From the NCBI RefSeq assembly GCF_015223435.1, contig NZ_VHKO01000026.1, positions 1 to 38,133 on the forward strand: a stretch of DNA of 38,133 nt, read 5' to 3'. Source of the stretch: Vibrio hibernica (GTDB lineage Bacteria > Pseudomonadota > Gammaproteobacteria > Enterobacterales > Vibrionaceae). This document shows, piece by piece, positions 17,480 through 25,842 of this stretch. The position numbers and the translations under genes were made by a program. Positions within the stretch are counted from its first letter, which is position 1. The number at the start of each line of letters is the position of its first letter. The notes beneath the pieces were generated by a model. The model was not told the origin of the DNA, made no database searches, and was given only the letters and a program-made list of their open reading frames with translations.

Positions 17480-18883
17480 ATGTCTAAACCACCTTCTGTA
17501 TCCAAACCATCTAATACATCCGTCAATACTGCATCGATCGATATCTCTAATAGCATGATCTGGCAAGCTCGCATGAATAACGAGCAGAAATTAAGACGAA
17601 ATGATCACCGTGATGTATTTCAACGCGATCGAGCTCGAGTTCTTCACTCTGCTGCTTTTCGTCGCTTACAAGCCAAAACTCAAGTACATAGTACCGGACA
17701 TAATGATTTCTATCGCACTCGCCTCACACACTCCTTAGAAGTGTCTCAAATAGGTACTGGCATTTTAGAGCAAATAAGACGTAAACAACCTCAATATTCA
17801 GAAATATTACCCGACTCTAGTTTGATCGAGACACTGTGTTTGGCACATGATATTGGCCACCCTCCTTTTGGTCATGGTGGTGAAGTCGCGCTTAATTATA
17901 TGCTGCGTCACCATGGTGGATTTGAAGGTAATGCACAAACCTTCCGAATTGTCAGTCAACTCGAACCTTATACTGAAAAAAATGGGATGAATCTTGCTCG
18001 TCGTACTTTATTAGGCTTACTGAAGTATCCTGCATTAATTAGCCAAGTACAGTCGTCGATTCGCCCGCCTGATGTCGCAACGCCACGACAACTCAAAGCT
18101 AATGACTGGTTGCCAGCAAAAGGGATTTACGACATTGATCAAGCATTTTTAAAATGGGTGCTTGAACCACTATCTCTTAGCGATCAAGCTGCGCTTTCGA
18201 CTCTACGTCCAATAGTTTTAAATCCAGAAGGTGAAAACAGTACCCCTTATGCTCATCATAAAACTCGCTTTAAATCCTTAGATTGTTCCATCATGGAACT
18301 CGCCGATGATATTGCTTATGGTGTGCACGATTTAGAAGATGCCATCGTATTAAATATGATCTCTCGTAAACAATGGCAGGAAGGTGCGGCCAGTCAATTA
18401 GCCGAGTGCGGTGATGAATGGTTTGAGAAAAATATCGATACCTTAAGCGAAAAATTATTTTCAGGTAAACATCATCATCGTAAAGATGCGATTGGGGGAA
18501 TCGTCAACGCCTTACTCACCAGTATTAATCTCGATACCGTTAATTCTGATCAACCTTTTGATACCCCCTTACTCAACATCAACGCTTATATGGATGCACC
18601 CGTTGCTGGTGCGCTAGAAGTGTTTAAGCAATTTGTTTTTCAAAATGTCATTTATGCCCCAGAAGTTCAGCAATTTGAATATAAAGGGCAACAAATTATT
18701 ATGGATATTTTCGAAGCATTAAATGCCGATCCAATGCGGTTATTACCAAATGCAACGAAGGAAAAATGGCGACAAGCCGAAAATGATCACCAGGGTGGCA
18801 TTCGAGTTCTAGCCGATTACATTTCAGCGATGACCGATGGTTACGCACAGCGAATGCATCAGCAATTATTTTCAGCGATTTGA
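17480..18883 (+). CDS. dgt: dGTPase-like deoxynucleoside triphosphate triphosphohydrolase (HD domain)
   Basis: Hydrolyses dNTPs to deoxynucleoside and triphosphate; the family balances dNTP pools and some members restrict phage. It is about 467 aa, nearer the shorter dGTPase-like class of Vibrio than E. coli Dgt (505 aa). HD-domain ligands are visible: His in RTRLTHSLEVSQIG, His-Asp in CLAHDIGHPPFGHGGE, and Asp in ELADDIAYGVHDLEDA. FRRLQAKTQV near residue 60 is a family mark. The ATG at 17480 is preferred to the one at 17468 because AGGGAAAG between them is the ribosome site. It lies 25 bp downstream of yfbR, so both nucleotide-metabolism genes probably share a transcript. Confidence 0.92.
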   Translation: MSKPPSVSKPSNTSVNTASIDISNSMIWQARMNNEQKLRRNDHRDVFQRDRARVLHSAAFRRLQAKTQVHSTGHNDFYRTRLTHSLEVSQIGTGILEQIRRKQPQYSEILPDSSLIETLCLAHDIGHPPFGHGGEVALNYMLRHHGGFEGNAQTFRIVSQLEPYTEKNGMNLARRTLLGLLKYPALISQVQSSIRPPDVATPRQLKANDWLPAKGIYDIDQAFLKWVLEPLSLSDQAALSTLRPIVLNPEGENSTPYAHHKTRFKSLDCSIMELADDIAYGVHDLEDAIVLNMISRKQWQEGAASQLAECGDEWFEKNIDTLSEKLFSGKHHHRKDAIGGIVNALLTSINLDTVNSDQPFDTPLLNINAYMDAPVAGALEVFKQFVFQNVIYAPEVQQFEYKGQQIIMDIFEALNADPMRLLPNATKEKWRQAENDHQGGIRVLADYISAMTDGYAQRMHQQLFSAI

Positions 18884-18909
18884 TAAACTTATTTATAATT
18901 TTTATCAAA
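18879..18909. terminator. Possible weak bidirectional terminator between dgt and the DTW gene
   Basis: TTTGATAAA (18879-18887) and TTTATCAAA (18901-18909) form a perfect 9-bp AT-rich inverted repeat with a 13-nt loop. It spans the stop codons of both convergent genes, which are only 5 bp apart. The hairpin would be weak and lacks long T-runs, so its function is uncertain. Confidence 0.35.
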
Positions 18910-19566
18910 CACACCTTCGGGCATTTGAGAGATATGAAAATCCACCATTTGCTCGAAAGTGTGTATCAGCGGAGTGAAATCCACAGAAGGTTCTATTAAT
19001 TGTAAGCCATAGTACCCAGCTTCAACAGTAGAAAGATGTTGAGTGGACGGCGCTTTACGAATGCGATAATTACCTTCAAGGTTTTCTGGTAATTGAACTC
19101 TAGCGAGGTCATGAAGGTTAGTGGAAAGATGCCAAATTTTATATGCTTTCTTCCAAGTCCCATCGAGTAGAATTAGACGCTTTTTTGATTTCGTTACATG
19201 AACCAGCTTAGGTTGAGTTGCCGCTTGTATTATCTCAGCACTAGGGTGTCTTATATTCTTTTGCGGTAAACTATATTGAAGCCAGTCACCAATCTCTATG
19301 CTTTCAGAACCTGGATACAAAACCGCAGATTCTACATCCATGTCAGCTAACAATGCATTAAGGTCAGTATGCTGGCTAAAGTCTTCACCAACAAAACACA
19401 CACAATTACTTAAGCTTAATGCTAAAATCTTAGCCGTTCCCATCGGGCGTGTAGATTCAGATGGATGTTGCAAGATCACGATTTCAGTCTCATTCGAGAT
19501 AGAGGTGATCCACTGGCAAATACAAGCAAGCTTCGCTTTACTACATTTTAGGCAATATCGAGACAT
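18889..19566 (-). CDS. DTW-domain protein, tRNA-uridine aminocarboxypropyltransferase (TapT/YfiP-like)
   Basis: Probable SAM-dependent enzyme adding the 3-amino-3-carboxypropyl group to uridine (acp3U) in tRNA. It is about 225 aa, the size of E. coli TapT (YfiP). It begins with a Cys-rich segment (CLKCSKAKLACIC) that resembles a zinc-binding knuckle. The family motif is LLDGTWKKA near residue 142, followed by RIRKAPSTQHLSTVEA. An in-frame GTG lies at 19590, but the ATG at 19566 gives the canonical MSRYCLKC start, so I use it. The start codon is only 11 bp from that of the divergent rrtA, so its promoter must lie inside rrtA. Confidence 0.85.
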   Translation of the reverse strand: MSRYCLKCSKAKLACICQWITSISNETEIVILQHPSESTRPMGTAKILALSLSNCVCFVGEDFSQHTDLNALLADMDVESAVLYPGSESIEIGDWLQYSLPQKNIRHPSAEIIQAATQPKLVHVTKSKKRLILLDGTWKKAYKIWHLSTNLHDLARVQLPENLEGNYRIRKAPSTQHLSTVEAGYYGLQLIEPSVDFTPLIHTFEQMVDFHISQMPEGVFDKNYK

Positions 19567-19577
19567 AAGGACGTTAT

Positions 19578-20141
19578 TTGTTCCGTACACTGGTTATCAT
19601 AAGTGCCGTCATGGCTATATTTCAGGTCCCTTTATTGCAAGTTTGGATGCAATGGGATAATGACTTAATTGCATCTGGGCAAATATGGCGGATCGTAACA
19701 GGAAATTTCACTCATACCAATATCTATCACTTAAGCATGAATCTAGTTGGTTTATGGTTGATAACCTCTATATTCCGCTCAGAATTTCATTCTCAAACCT
19801 TTATCTGGCTTGTCATGCTTCTTTCTGCATCCATTGGTCTGCTATTACTCACAACTCCAACCCAAGTCTATGTGGGCTTTTCTGGAGTGCTACACGGCCT
19901 ATTTGGCTTCTATGCCGTGAAAGAATGGCGGGGAGGTAATAAATCAAGTTTAATTTTGACAATTGGATTAATCGTCAAAATACTTTGGGAGCAGTTATTA
20001 GGGTCACCAACGGGCAGTGAGCAGTGGATTGGGGCAATTGTCGCAATTAATGCTCATTTATTCGGAGCCGCCACTGGAATCATTCTCGCCTTCTTTTCCA
20101 CTAAGAAATTATGGAAAAATGCACTTAAGCGTACCCGTTAA
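19578..20141 (+). CDS. rrtA: RrtA, rhombosortase (rhomboid-type serine protease for GlyGly-CTERM proteins)
   Basis: Inner-membrane rhomboid-family protease that removes the C-terminal GlyGly-CTERM tag from secreted proteins. At 187 aa with about six hydrophobic helices, it fits the rhombosortase class. Visible motifs are NFTHTNIYHLSMNLVGLW near residues 43-60, the serine motif VGFSGVLHGLFGFYAV near 99-114 and the catalytic His in NAHLFGAATG near 157-166. The start is TTG at 19578, supported by an AAGGA ribosome site six bases upstream; an ATG 11 codons later is the alternative. That ribosome site overlaps the start region of the divergent DTW gene. No GlyGly-CTERM substrate is encoded in this window. 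Confidence 0.85.
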   Translation: MFRTLVIISAVMAIFQVPLLQVWMQWDNDLIASGQIWRIVTGNFTHTNIYHLSMNLVGLWLITSIFRSEFHSQTFIWLVMLLSASIGLLLLTTPTQVYVGFSGVLHGLFGFYAVKEWRGGNKSSLILTIGLIVKILWEQLLGSPTGSEQWIGAIVAINAHLFGAATGIILAFFSTKKLWKNALKRTR

Positions 20142-20147
20142 GTGCAT
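20115..20147 (-). terminator. Hairpin at the rrtA 3' end, probable terminator for leftward transcription from comEA
   Basis: ATGCACTTAA (20119-20128) and TTAAGTGCAT (20138-20147) form a perfect 10-bp stem that includes the rrtA stop codon. Read on the minus strand it is followed by TTTTT (20119-20115), so it suits the comEA side better, although comEA ends 120 bp away. Rightward there is no good T-run. Confidence 0.6.
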
Positions 20148-20267
20148 CTCATTTAAAAGTATCTCATCATTTTATCTATCCACGCCTGTAATTGTACAGA
20201 GAAGCTTATATACAAACTTTCATATGGATTAAAAACTCACAATAAAAATCTCGATGAGAAAGATAAG

Positions 20268-20564
20268 CTAAAGTTGAATACGATCTTTGTTTTTATCAAT
20301 GATGGCTTGGCCAATCCCTTTAACCTGTTTTAATGATTCAATATCTTTAAACTTACCGTGTTCTTTTCGGTAACTAATAATATCTTGCGCTTTTTTATCA
20401 CTGATACCTTTGAGCATTGTCGCAATTTCAGTCGCATCAGCGGTATTAATATTCACGGTAATGACGATACCTTCATGCTGTACATCCGCATTTTCAGCAA
20501 TTGCCATCCCTGCTGGCATTAAGGTTGTGATAAACAATAAACATAAACTTGATAAAATTCGCAT
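20268..20564 (-). CDS. comEA: ComEA-family helix-hairpin-helix DNA-binding protein
   Basis: A periplasmic DNA-binding protein which in naturally competent Vibrio ratchets transforming DNA through the outer membrane. The protein is 98 aa. Residues 1-23 are a signal peptide ending AIAENA. Residues 35-98 are the tandem helix-hairpin-helix domain: NINTADATEIATMLKGISDKKAQDIISYR then GKFKDIESLKQVKGIGQAIIDKNKDRIQL. The length and form match Vibrio ComEA. It lies upstream of rrtA (convergent) and downstream of the ppiD terminator, so it is monocistronic. In Vibrio its expression is tied to chitin/TfoX; I saw no regulatory site that shows this. Confidence 0.88.
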   Translation of the reverse strand: MRILSSLCLLFITTLMPAGMAIAENADVQHEGIVITVNINTADATEIATMLKGISDKKAQDIISYRKEHGKFKDIESLKQVKGIGQAIIDKNKDRIQL

Positions 20565-20749
20565 AGACTAACTCTTTCCCTTTAAAAAATTGAAGCGTCA
20601 GGCTAAACCAATCAACAATGTAATTTTGTCTCAAATATGGACTTGAGAGTGACCACATAACAATAAGTAATTAACCAAGGTAATAATTACAACTCACATA
20701 GAACATATTGGAAGTGGTAATCAGAACTGGTGGCTAATCGCTAATAAGC

Positions 20750-20773
20750 AAAAAGGCTGCATAGAGCAGCCTT
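20750..20773 (-). terminator. Rho-independent terminator of ppiD
   Basis: On the minus strand AAGGCTGC and GCAGCCTT (plus-strand 20766-20773 and 20753-20760) form a perfect 8-bp stem with a 5-nt loop, followed by a T-run (20754-20750). It lies 40 bp after the ppiD stop. Confidence 0.92.
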
Positions 20774-20812
20774 TCATTACTTATTGAGTATTCACATTAC
20801 AAACTCTGCAAG

Positions 20813-22675
20813 CTATTGCTCTTCTTTCAATCCATTATATTCAATAGACGTATTCTCGCGCAATCCAGCAATAATCGCCGTAATATCTTGTTGGTTATTC
20901 AGTTTCAATAATTGACCACCAATTTGCTGTGCATATTGACCATTATCGTCACTAGTTACTTTATTCAACTTAACCACGACAATGTTACCTTGTTGATCAC
21001 GAGACTGACCATAAACGGGTTTATCATCATTAGGATGTGGCATCGCATAAACGCTTGCGGCAAGAGGTGAGCGACGATCAATCATCTCCGTATCACCAAA
21101 GCTAACATTATGCGCAGCTAAAACTGATTCATCCCCACCTTGAAGTGCTTCGACCATTTTTTTGGCCGCCGCTAACGCATCTTGTTCACCCTTTGTTTTC
21201 GCAACGCTTTGTTTAACTTCAGCGTGCACTTCTTCAAGTGGCAGAACCATTTCTTTGCGTACATTATCAACGTGGACAACTACAACATGTTCAGGTGCTA
21301 CTTCTAATACTTCAGAGTTCAAACCATCTTGTTTAACATCCGCACTTTCTAATGCTTTTGCTACACTTTGAGATTGTAAAATTTCAGGTGCATTATCAGT
21401 CGAAATATAATCGGTTTTTTGTACAGTTCCGTTAATCGCTTTCGCCGACTCATTCAATGAATCTGGCGATTCAAATGCTACGGACTCAAGTTTGGTTTGC
21501 AATTTGTAGAATTGGTCAACGGCCTTTTCATCTAATAAATCAGATTTAATGCTAGCCACGACTTCTGAGTATGGTTTAGCTTGTGCTTGTTTTACATTTT
21601 CAAGCTCAATAATATGATAGCCAAAATCAGATTTAACGATTTCAGAAACATCGCCTTTTTCTTTCAAATCAAAAACAGCTTTCTCAAACTCAGGATCCAT
21701 TACACCTTTTTCAATCCAACCCAAATCACCACCAGATTTTGCACTACCGATGTCTTCTGAATTTTCTTGAGCAAGCGTAGCAAAATCAGCACCGCCTTTT
21801 AATTTAGCTAAAATAGACTCGGCTTTCGCTTTATCATCTTTAATTAAAATATGTGCAACCTTACGCTGGCCTTTAGATGAAAACTTATCTAAATGCGCAT
21901 GATAGTATTTTTCTGCTTCTTTATCCGTGATCTTAATAGATTTTTTTAACTGCTCAGCTGACAGTTCAAGGTAAGACACTTTCATTTGCTCTGGGCGAGT
22001 ATAAGTATCTTGATGGTCTGAGTAATAAGCTTTAATTTCATCTTCAGAAACATTAGCCTTTTTAGAAAAATCAGCCACATTCAGTACCAGTGATTGAATC
22101 TCACGCTGTTGAGTAATCAGTTTACTCTGGATACTAACTTCAGTTGGAAGAACGAACTCACTTCCTTGTAACGCGGTTACAACTTGGTTACGCAATAAAT
22201 CTTTACGTAAATACTCAGCAAAACTGTCCGCAGAGAAGCCAGCACGACGTAATGTTGCAGCATAGCTATCTTGATCAAATTTCCCATCTTTTTGGAATTG
22301 AGGCATCGTCAAAATCAAATCGCGCACTTGTTTATCACTGATACGCAAGTTCAATGACTCAGCATACTGCTGTAACAAGACATCGTTGATCATTTGGTCT
22401 AAGACGCTTTTACGAAATGATTGAACGTACTGAGGATCACCCATCATTTGAGAAAAATAATCGCCCATTTGTGATTGCATTTGATTACGCTGATTTTGAT
22501 AAGCTTGCTCAAATGATCCACGGTCAATTTCTGTATGACCCACTTTCGCGGCAACATTGCTACCGCCAGTGACTAAATAACTGCTTACACCAGCAAATAC
22601 AAATGAAAGGATAATTAACCCTAAGATAATTTTAATTGCGATGCCATTTACGCCTTCGCGTAGTCGATCCATCAT
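20813..22675 (-). CDS. ppiD: PpiD, membrane-anchored periplasmic chaperone / parvulin-like peptidyl-prolyl isomerase
   Basis: A periplasmic folding factor attached to the inner membrane near the Sec translocon. It is 620 aa, close to E. coli PpiD (623 aa). A single membrane anchor spans about residues 13-36 (IAIKIILGLIILSFVFAGVS). A SurA-like N-terminal region follows, and a parvulin domain lies at about 270-360 (KVAHILIKDDKAKAESILAKL ... GGDLGWIEKGVMDPEFEKAVF ... DFGYHIIEL). The tandem ATG ATG start matches the E. coli MMD start. It is the gene after hupB in the conserved clpP-clpX-lon-hupB-ppiD order and has its own terminator. Confidence 0.95.
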   Translation of the reverse strand: MMDRLREGVNGIAIKIILGLIILSFVFAGVSSYLVTGGSNVAAKVGHTEIDRGSFEQAYQNQRNQMQSQMGDYFSQMMGDPQYVQSFRKSVLDQMINDVLLQQYAESLNLRISDKQVRDLILTMPQFQKDGKFDQDSYAATLRRAGFSADSFAEYLRKDLLRNQVVTALQGSEFVLPTEVSIQSKLITQQREIQSLVLNVADFSKKANVSEDEIKAYYSDHQDTYTRPEQMKVSYLELSAEQLKKSIKITDKEAEKYYHAHLDKFSSKGQRKVAHILIKDDKAKAESILAKLKGGADFATLAQENSEDIGSAKSGGDLGWIEKGVMDPEFEKAVFDLKEKGDVSEIVKSDFGYHIIELENVKQAQAKPYSEVVASIKSDLLDEKAVDQFYKLQTKLESVAFESPDSLNESAKAINGTVQKTDYISTDNAPEILQSQSVAKALESADVKQDGLNSEVLEVAPEHVVVVHVDNVRKEMVLPLEEVHAEVKQSVAKTKGEQDALAAAKKMVEALQGGDESVLAAHNVSFGDTEMIDRRSPLAASVYAMPHPNDDKPVYGQSRDQQGNIVVVKLNKVTSDDNGQYAQQIGGQLLKLNNQQDITAIIAGLRENTSIEYNGLKEEQ

Positions 22676-22700
22676 AGTCTGATTGCTCTCTAGATACTGA

Positions 22701-22730
22701 CTGATATCAGCATGAATACCACACTGACAA
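22701..22730 (-). promoter_or_regulatory. Possible promoter of ppiD
   Basis: On the minus strand, TTGTCA (22725-22730), an 18-bp spacer and TATCAG (22701-22706) lie about 25 bp before the ppiD ATG. The match is moderate. Its position between the hupB terminator and ppiD fits an independent transcript. Confidence 0.4.
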
Positions 22731-22760
22731 AATGAAAAATATTACATTCGATAATATCAG

Positions 22761-22789
22761 AAAAAGAAAAGCGCACCAGTAAGATGCGC
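22761..22789 (-). terminator. Rho-independent terminator of hupB
   Basis: On the minus strand GCGCATC and GGTGCGC (plus-strand 22783-22789 and 22771-22777) form a 7-bp stem with one U-G pair and a 5-nt loop, followed by TTTTCTTTTT (22770-22761). It lies about 70 bp after the hupB stop. Confidence 0.85.
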
Positions 22790-22856
22790 CTTTTGATAGT
22801 GAAAGATTGAGGTAATTCGAAAAAACCCAACCTAAATTATCCTTAAATAAAACTAA

Positions 22857-23132
22857 TTATGCGTTGCAAGCATCTTTTAGTGCTTTACCAGCTTTAAACG
22901 CAGGTACTTTAGCTTCAGAAATTTGAATCTCTTCACCCGTTTTTGGGTTACGACCTGTGCGAGCGGCACGAGTACGTACACTGAAAGTACCAAAGCCTAC
23001 GAGTGCAACTTGATCTTCTGATTTCAATGTTTCTGTTACTGCTTCAATAAATGCGTCTAATGCACGGCCAGCGGCTGCCTTAGAAATATCTGCGTCACCA
23101 GCAATTTTTTCTACTAATTGAGTCTTATTCAC
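22857..23132 (-). CDS. hupB: HU-beta nucleoid protein
   Basis: A small DNA-bending nucleoid protein acting as a dimer. It is 91 aa and nearly identical in pattern to E. coli Hup[21 protein letters not shown], then [28 protein letters not shown] (the beta-arm signature with the intercalating Arg-Asn-Pro tip), then [16 protein letters not shown]. The start codon is GTG, well supported by AGAGGA seven bases upstream. It lies between lon and ppiD with its own terminator and a 212-bp upstream region that also holds the lon terminator. Confidence 0.97.
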   Translation of the reverse strand: MNKTQLVEKIAGDADISKAAAGRALDAFIEAVTETLKSEDQVALVGFGTFSVRTRAARTGRNPKTGEEIQISEAKVPAFKAGKALKDACNA

Positions 23133-23247
23133 TTGTTGTTCCTCTCTTTGCTACTTACAAATATAAGCAGTGTTTCGTTCCATAAAATGAAATTGCAATA
23201 TTTAGACTGAACCTTTATTACTTTAAGTCTTTATGACTAGGCGGCTC

Positions 23248-23263
23248 AGGTCTATAAAGACCT
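23248..23263. repeat. Small perfect inverted repeat in the lon-hupB gap
   Basis: AGGTC-TATAAA-GACCT forms a perfect 5-bp palindrome with a 6-bp AT centre, about 116 bp upstream of the hupB start and next to the lon terminator. It could be an operator or part of a promoter. There is nothing further to support a role. Confidence 0.3.
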
Positions 23264-23275
23264 AACTTAGCCTTG

Positions 23276-23311
23276 AAAAAAAACGCTGACAAGTACTTTC
23301 CGACCTGTCAG
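23276..23311 (-). terminator. Rho-independent terminator of lon
   Basis: On the minus strand CTGACAGGT and ACTTGTCAG (plus-strand 23303-23311 and 23286-23294) pair over 9 bp with one G-U and an 8-nt loop. After two bases a run of eight T residues follows (23283-23276). It lies about 34 bp after the lon stop. Confidence 0.9.
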
Positions 23312-23344
23312 TGTCAAACTTTTAGCTAAATTTGTTTAATATCA

Positions 23345-25696
23345 CTACTTTGTGATACCAATCACACAACCAGTAGGGTCATTTACGAGTGCTAAAGCCA
23401 AAACTTCATCTAGCCACTGCACTGGTTTCACGACTAAGTCAGCGATGACGTTCGCTGGAATTTCTTCAAGATCACGTTCATTCTCTTTAGGAATAAGTAC
23501 CATTTTTATGCCACCACGATGCGCCGCTAGCAATTTTTCTTTCAAACCACCGATTGGTAACACTTCACCTCGTAAAGTAATTTCACCTGTCATAGCAACG
23601 TCGGCTCGCACTGGATTGCCAGTCAAACTGGATACAAGAGCCGTACACATGCCAATACCTGCACTAGGTCCATCTTTTGGCGTTGCACCTTCCGGAACAT
23701 GAACATGAATATCACGCTTTTCATAAAAATCAGGATTAATACCTAATTTCTCTGCGCGAGAGCGCACGACCGTCATTGCGGCTTGAATGGACTCTTGCAT
23801 CACATCGCCTAGTGACCCTGTATAGGTAAGCTTACCTTTACCCGGCATAGATTGAGTCTCGATTGTTAATAAATCGCCCCCCACTTCTGTCCATGCAAGG
23901 CCAGTGACTTGACCAACACGATTACTATCATCTGCTTTACCATAATCACAGCGCTGTACACCAAGATAGTCTTTTAAGTTATCCATATTGACGGTGACTG
24001 ATTTCAAGTCTTTATCTAGCAAAATATTCTTGACAGCCTTGCGACAAATCTTAGAAATCTCACGTTCCAAACTACGAACACCAGCTTCACGCGTGTAATA
24101 ACGGATAATCCCAACAATAGCGGAATCTTCAATGGTGATTTCATGAGGCTTTAGCCCATTACGCTCAATTTGTTTATCCGTTAAATGTTTCTTGGCAATA
24201 TTCAGTTTTTCATCTTCGGTATAACCAGAAAGACGGATCACTTCCATTCGATCCAATAATGGACCCGGAATATTCATTGAGTTTGAGGTTGCCACAAACA
24301 TAACATCTGACAAATCGTAATCCACATCGAGATAATGATCGTTAAACGTATTATTTTGTTCAGGGTCAAGAACTTCAAGCAAGGCTGATGATGGATCACC
24401 ACGCATGTCAGACGCCATTTTATCAATTTCATCCAGTAGGAATAATGGATTTTTCACACCCACTTTAGACATTTTCTGAATTAATTTACCCGGCATAGAA
24501 CCAATATAAGTACGACGATGACCTCTGATTTCAGCTTCATCACGCACACCACCTAAAGCCATACGTGTGTATTGTCGGCCTGTTGCCGCAGCAATAGAAC
24601 GGCCCAGCGAGGTTTTACCCACACCAGGAGGACCAACCAAACATAAAATTGGTCCTTTTAATTTATTAATTCGATTTTGAACGGCTAAATATTCCAAAAT
24701 ACGTTCTTTAACACGCTCCAAGCCATAATGGTCTTCATTTAGTACCGCTTCCGCTTTCGCTAAATCTTTTTTCACCTTGGATCGTTTGGCCCAAGGCACA
24801 CCAACCATCCAATCAATATAACTACGCACCACCGTCGCTTCCGCAGACATTGGTGACATCATTTTTAATTTTTGGAGTTCTTGCTCAGTTTTCTCACGAG
24901 CTTCTTTTGGCATTTTGGCGTCTGTAATCTTCTTCTGCAAAGCTTCAAACTCATCAGGCGCATCATCCATATCACCGAGTTCTTTTTGAATGGCTTTCAT
25001 TTGCTCATTCAAATAATACTCTCGCTGAGACTTCTCCATTTGCTTCTTAACGCGGCCACGGATACGCTTTTCAACTTGCAATATATCGATCTCAGATTCC
25101 ATCATACCCATGAGGAATTCCAATCGCTCAACTACATCTGAAATTTCAAGCACTCGCTGTTTATCATTCAATTTAAGCGGCATGTGAGCTGCGATTGTAT
25201 CGGCAAGTCGCGCTGCCTCATCAATACCATTTAGCGAGGTCAGAACTTCAGGTGGAATTTTACTATTTAGCTTAACAAAACCTTCAAATTGGTTAATAGC
25301 TGTGCGAACGATCACTTCTTGTTCGCGCTCATCAACTTCAGGCGTTGGTAAAAACTCAGCGTCAGCCATGAAAAATTCATGCTCAATAAAAGCATGTACT
25401 TTCGCTCGTTGCTGCCCTTCCACTAATACTTTCACTGTCCCATCTGGCAGTTTCAATAATTGTAAAATAGTAGCAACAGTACCGGTTTTAAATAAGTCAT
25501 CGATACACGGCTCATCAGTTTCCGCTTCTTTTTGCGCAACTAATAAAACTTGCTTATCATTTTCCATTGCGGCTTCAAGGCACTGAATCGATTTTTCTCG
25601 ACCCACAAACAATGGGATAACCATATGGGGGTAAACCACGACATCTCGTAAAGGCAATACGGGAATCTCGATACGCTCGGAACGCTCCAAGTTCAT
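23345..25696 (-). CDS. lon: Lon ATP-dependent protease
   Basis: A cytosolic AAA+ serine protease that degrades misfolded and regulatory proteins. It is 783 aa, one residue shorter than E. coli Lon. Domain order is the N-terminal substrate domain ([23 protein letters not shown] at 11-33), a coiled-coil region, Walker [10 protein letters not shown] near 353-361, Walker [10 protein letters not shown] near 418-426, and the C-terminal protease domain with the catalytic Ser in PKDGPSAGI (near 678) and Lys in [14 protein letters not shown] (near 721). The ATG has an AGAG ribosome site. A sigma-32-type promoter lies between lon and the clpX terminator. Confidence 0.97.
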   Translation of the reverse strand: MNLERSERIEIPVLPLRDVVVYPHMVIPLFVGREKSIQCLEAAMENDKQVLLVAQKEAETDEPCIDDLFKTGTVATILQLLKLPDGTVKVLVEGQQRAKVHAFIEHEFFMADAEFLPTPEVDEREQEVIVRTAINQFEGFVKLNSKIPPEVLTSLNGIDEAARLADTIAAHMPLKLNDKQRVLEISDVVERLEFLMGMMESEIDILQVEKRIRGRVKKQMEKSQREYYLNEQMKAIQKELGDMDDAPDEFEALQKKITDAKMPKEAREKTEQELQKLKMMSPMSAEATVVRSYIDWMVGVPWAKRSKVKKDLAKAEAVLNEDHYGLERVKERILEYLAVQNRINKLKGPILCLVGPPGVGKTSLGRSIAAATGRQYTRMALGGVRDEAEIRGHRRTYIGSMPGKLIQKMSKVGVKNPLFLLDEIDKMASDMRGDPSSALLEVLDPEQNNTFNDHYLDVDYDLSDVMFVATSNSMNIPGPLLDRMEVIRLSGYTEDEKLNIAKKHLTDKQIERNGLKPHEITIEDSAIVGIIRYYTREAGVRSLEREISKICRKAVKNILLDKDLKSVTVNMDNLKDYLGVQRCDYGKADDSNRVGQVTGLAWTEVGGDLLTIETQSMPGKGKLTYTGSLGDVMQESIQAAMTVVRSRAEKLGINPDFYEKRDIHVHVPEGATPKDGPSAGIGMCTALVSSLTGNPVRADVAMTGEITLRGEVLPIGGLKEKLLAAHRGGIKMVLIPKENERDLEEIPANVIADLVVKPVQWLDEVLALALVNDPTGCVIGITK

Positions 25697-25751
25697 ATAA
25701 TTCTCTCTATTCCGTTGGTACTAAATTAAGTTTTTTACACTAATGAAAGAT

Positions 25752-25778
25752 ATATGGGGGCTAACTTGCTAGATTCAA
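25752..25778 (-). promoter_or_regulatory. Sigma-32 (heat-shock) promoter of lon
   Basis: Read on the minus strand, the -10 CCCCATAT (25752-25759) is a perfect match to the sigma-32 consensus CCCCATNT. It is preceded by a 14-bp spacer and TTGAA (25774-25778), the core of the CTTGAA -35. A leader of about 45-50 nt would precede lon. E. coli lon is a classic sigma-32 gene, so the assignment fits the family. Confidence 0.8.
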
Positions 25779-25788
25779 TAACATAAAT

Positions 25789-25812
25789 AAAAAAAGGAGG
25801 CCGCAGCCTCCT
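25789..25812 (-). terminator. Rho-independent terminator of clpX
   Basis: On the minus strand AGGAGGC and GCCTCCT (plus-strand 25806-25812 and 25795-25801) form a perfect GC-rich 7-bp stem with a 4-nt loop, followed by a T-run (25795-25789). It lies 30 bp after the clpX stop and borders the lon heat-shock promoter. Confidence 0.93.
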
Positions 25813-25842
25813 TTCTAATATTATTGGTTATTTCTAACCATA

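Noticed and set aside
23352..23702. 116-codon antisense ORF within lon
   Set aside because: Its Ser/Thr-rich composition is typical of a complementary-strand shadow, and lon is certain here.
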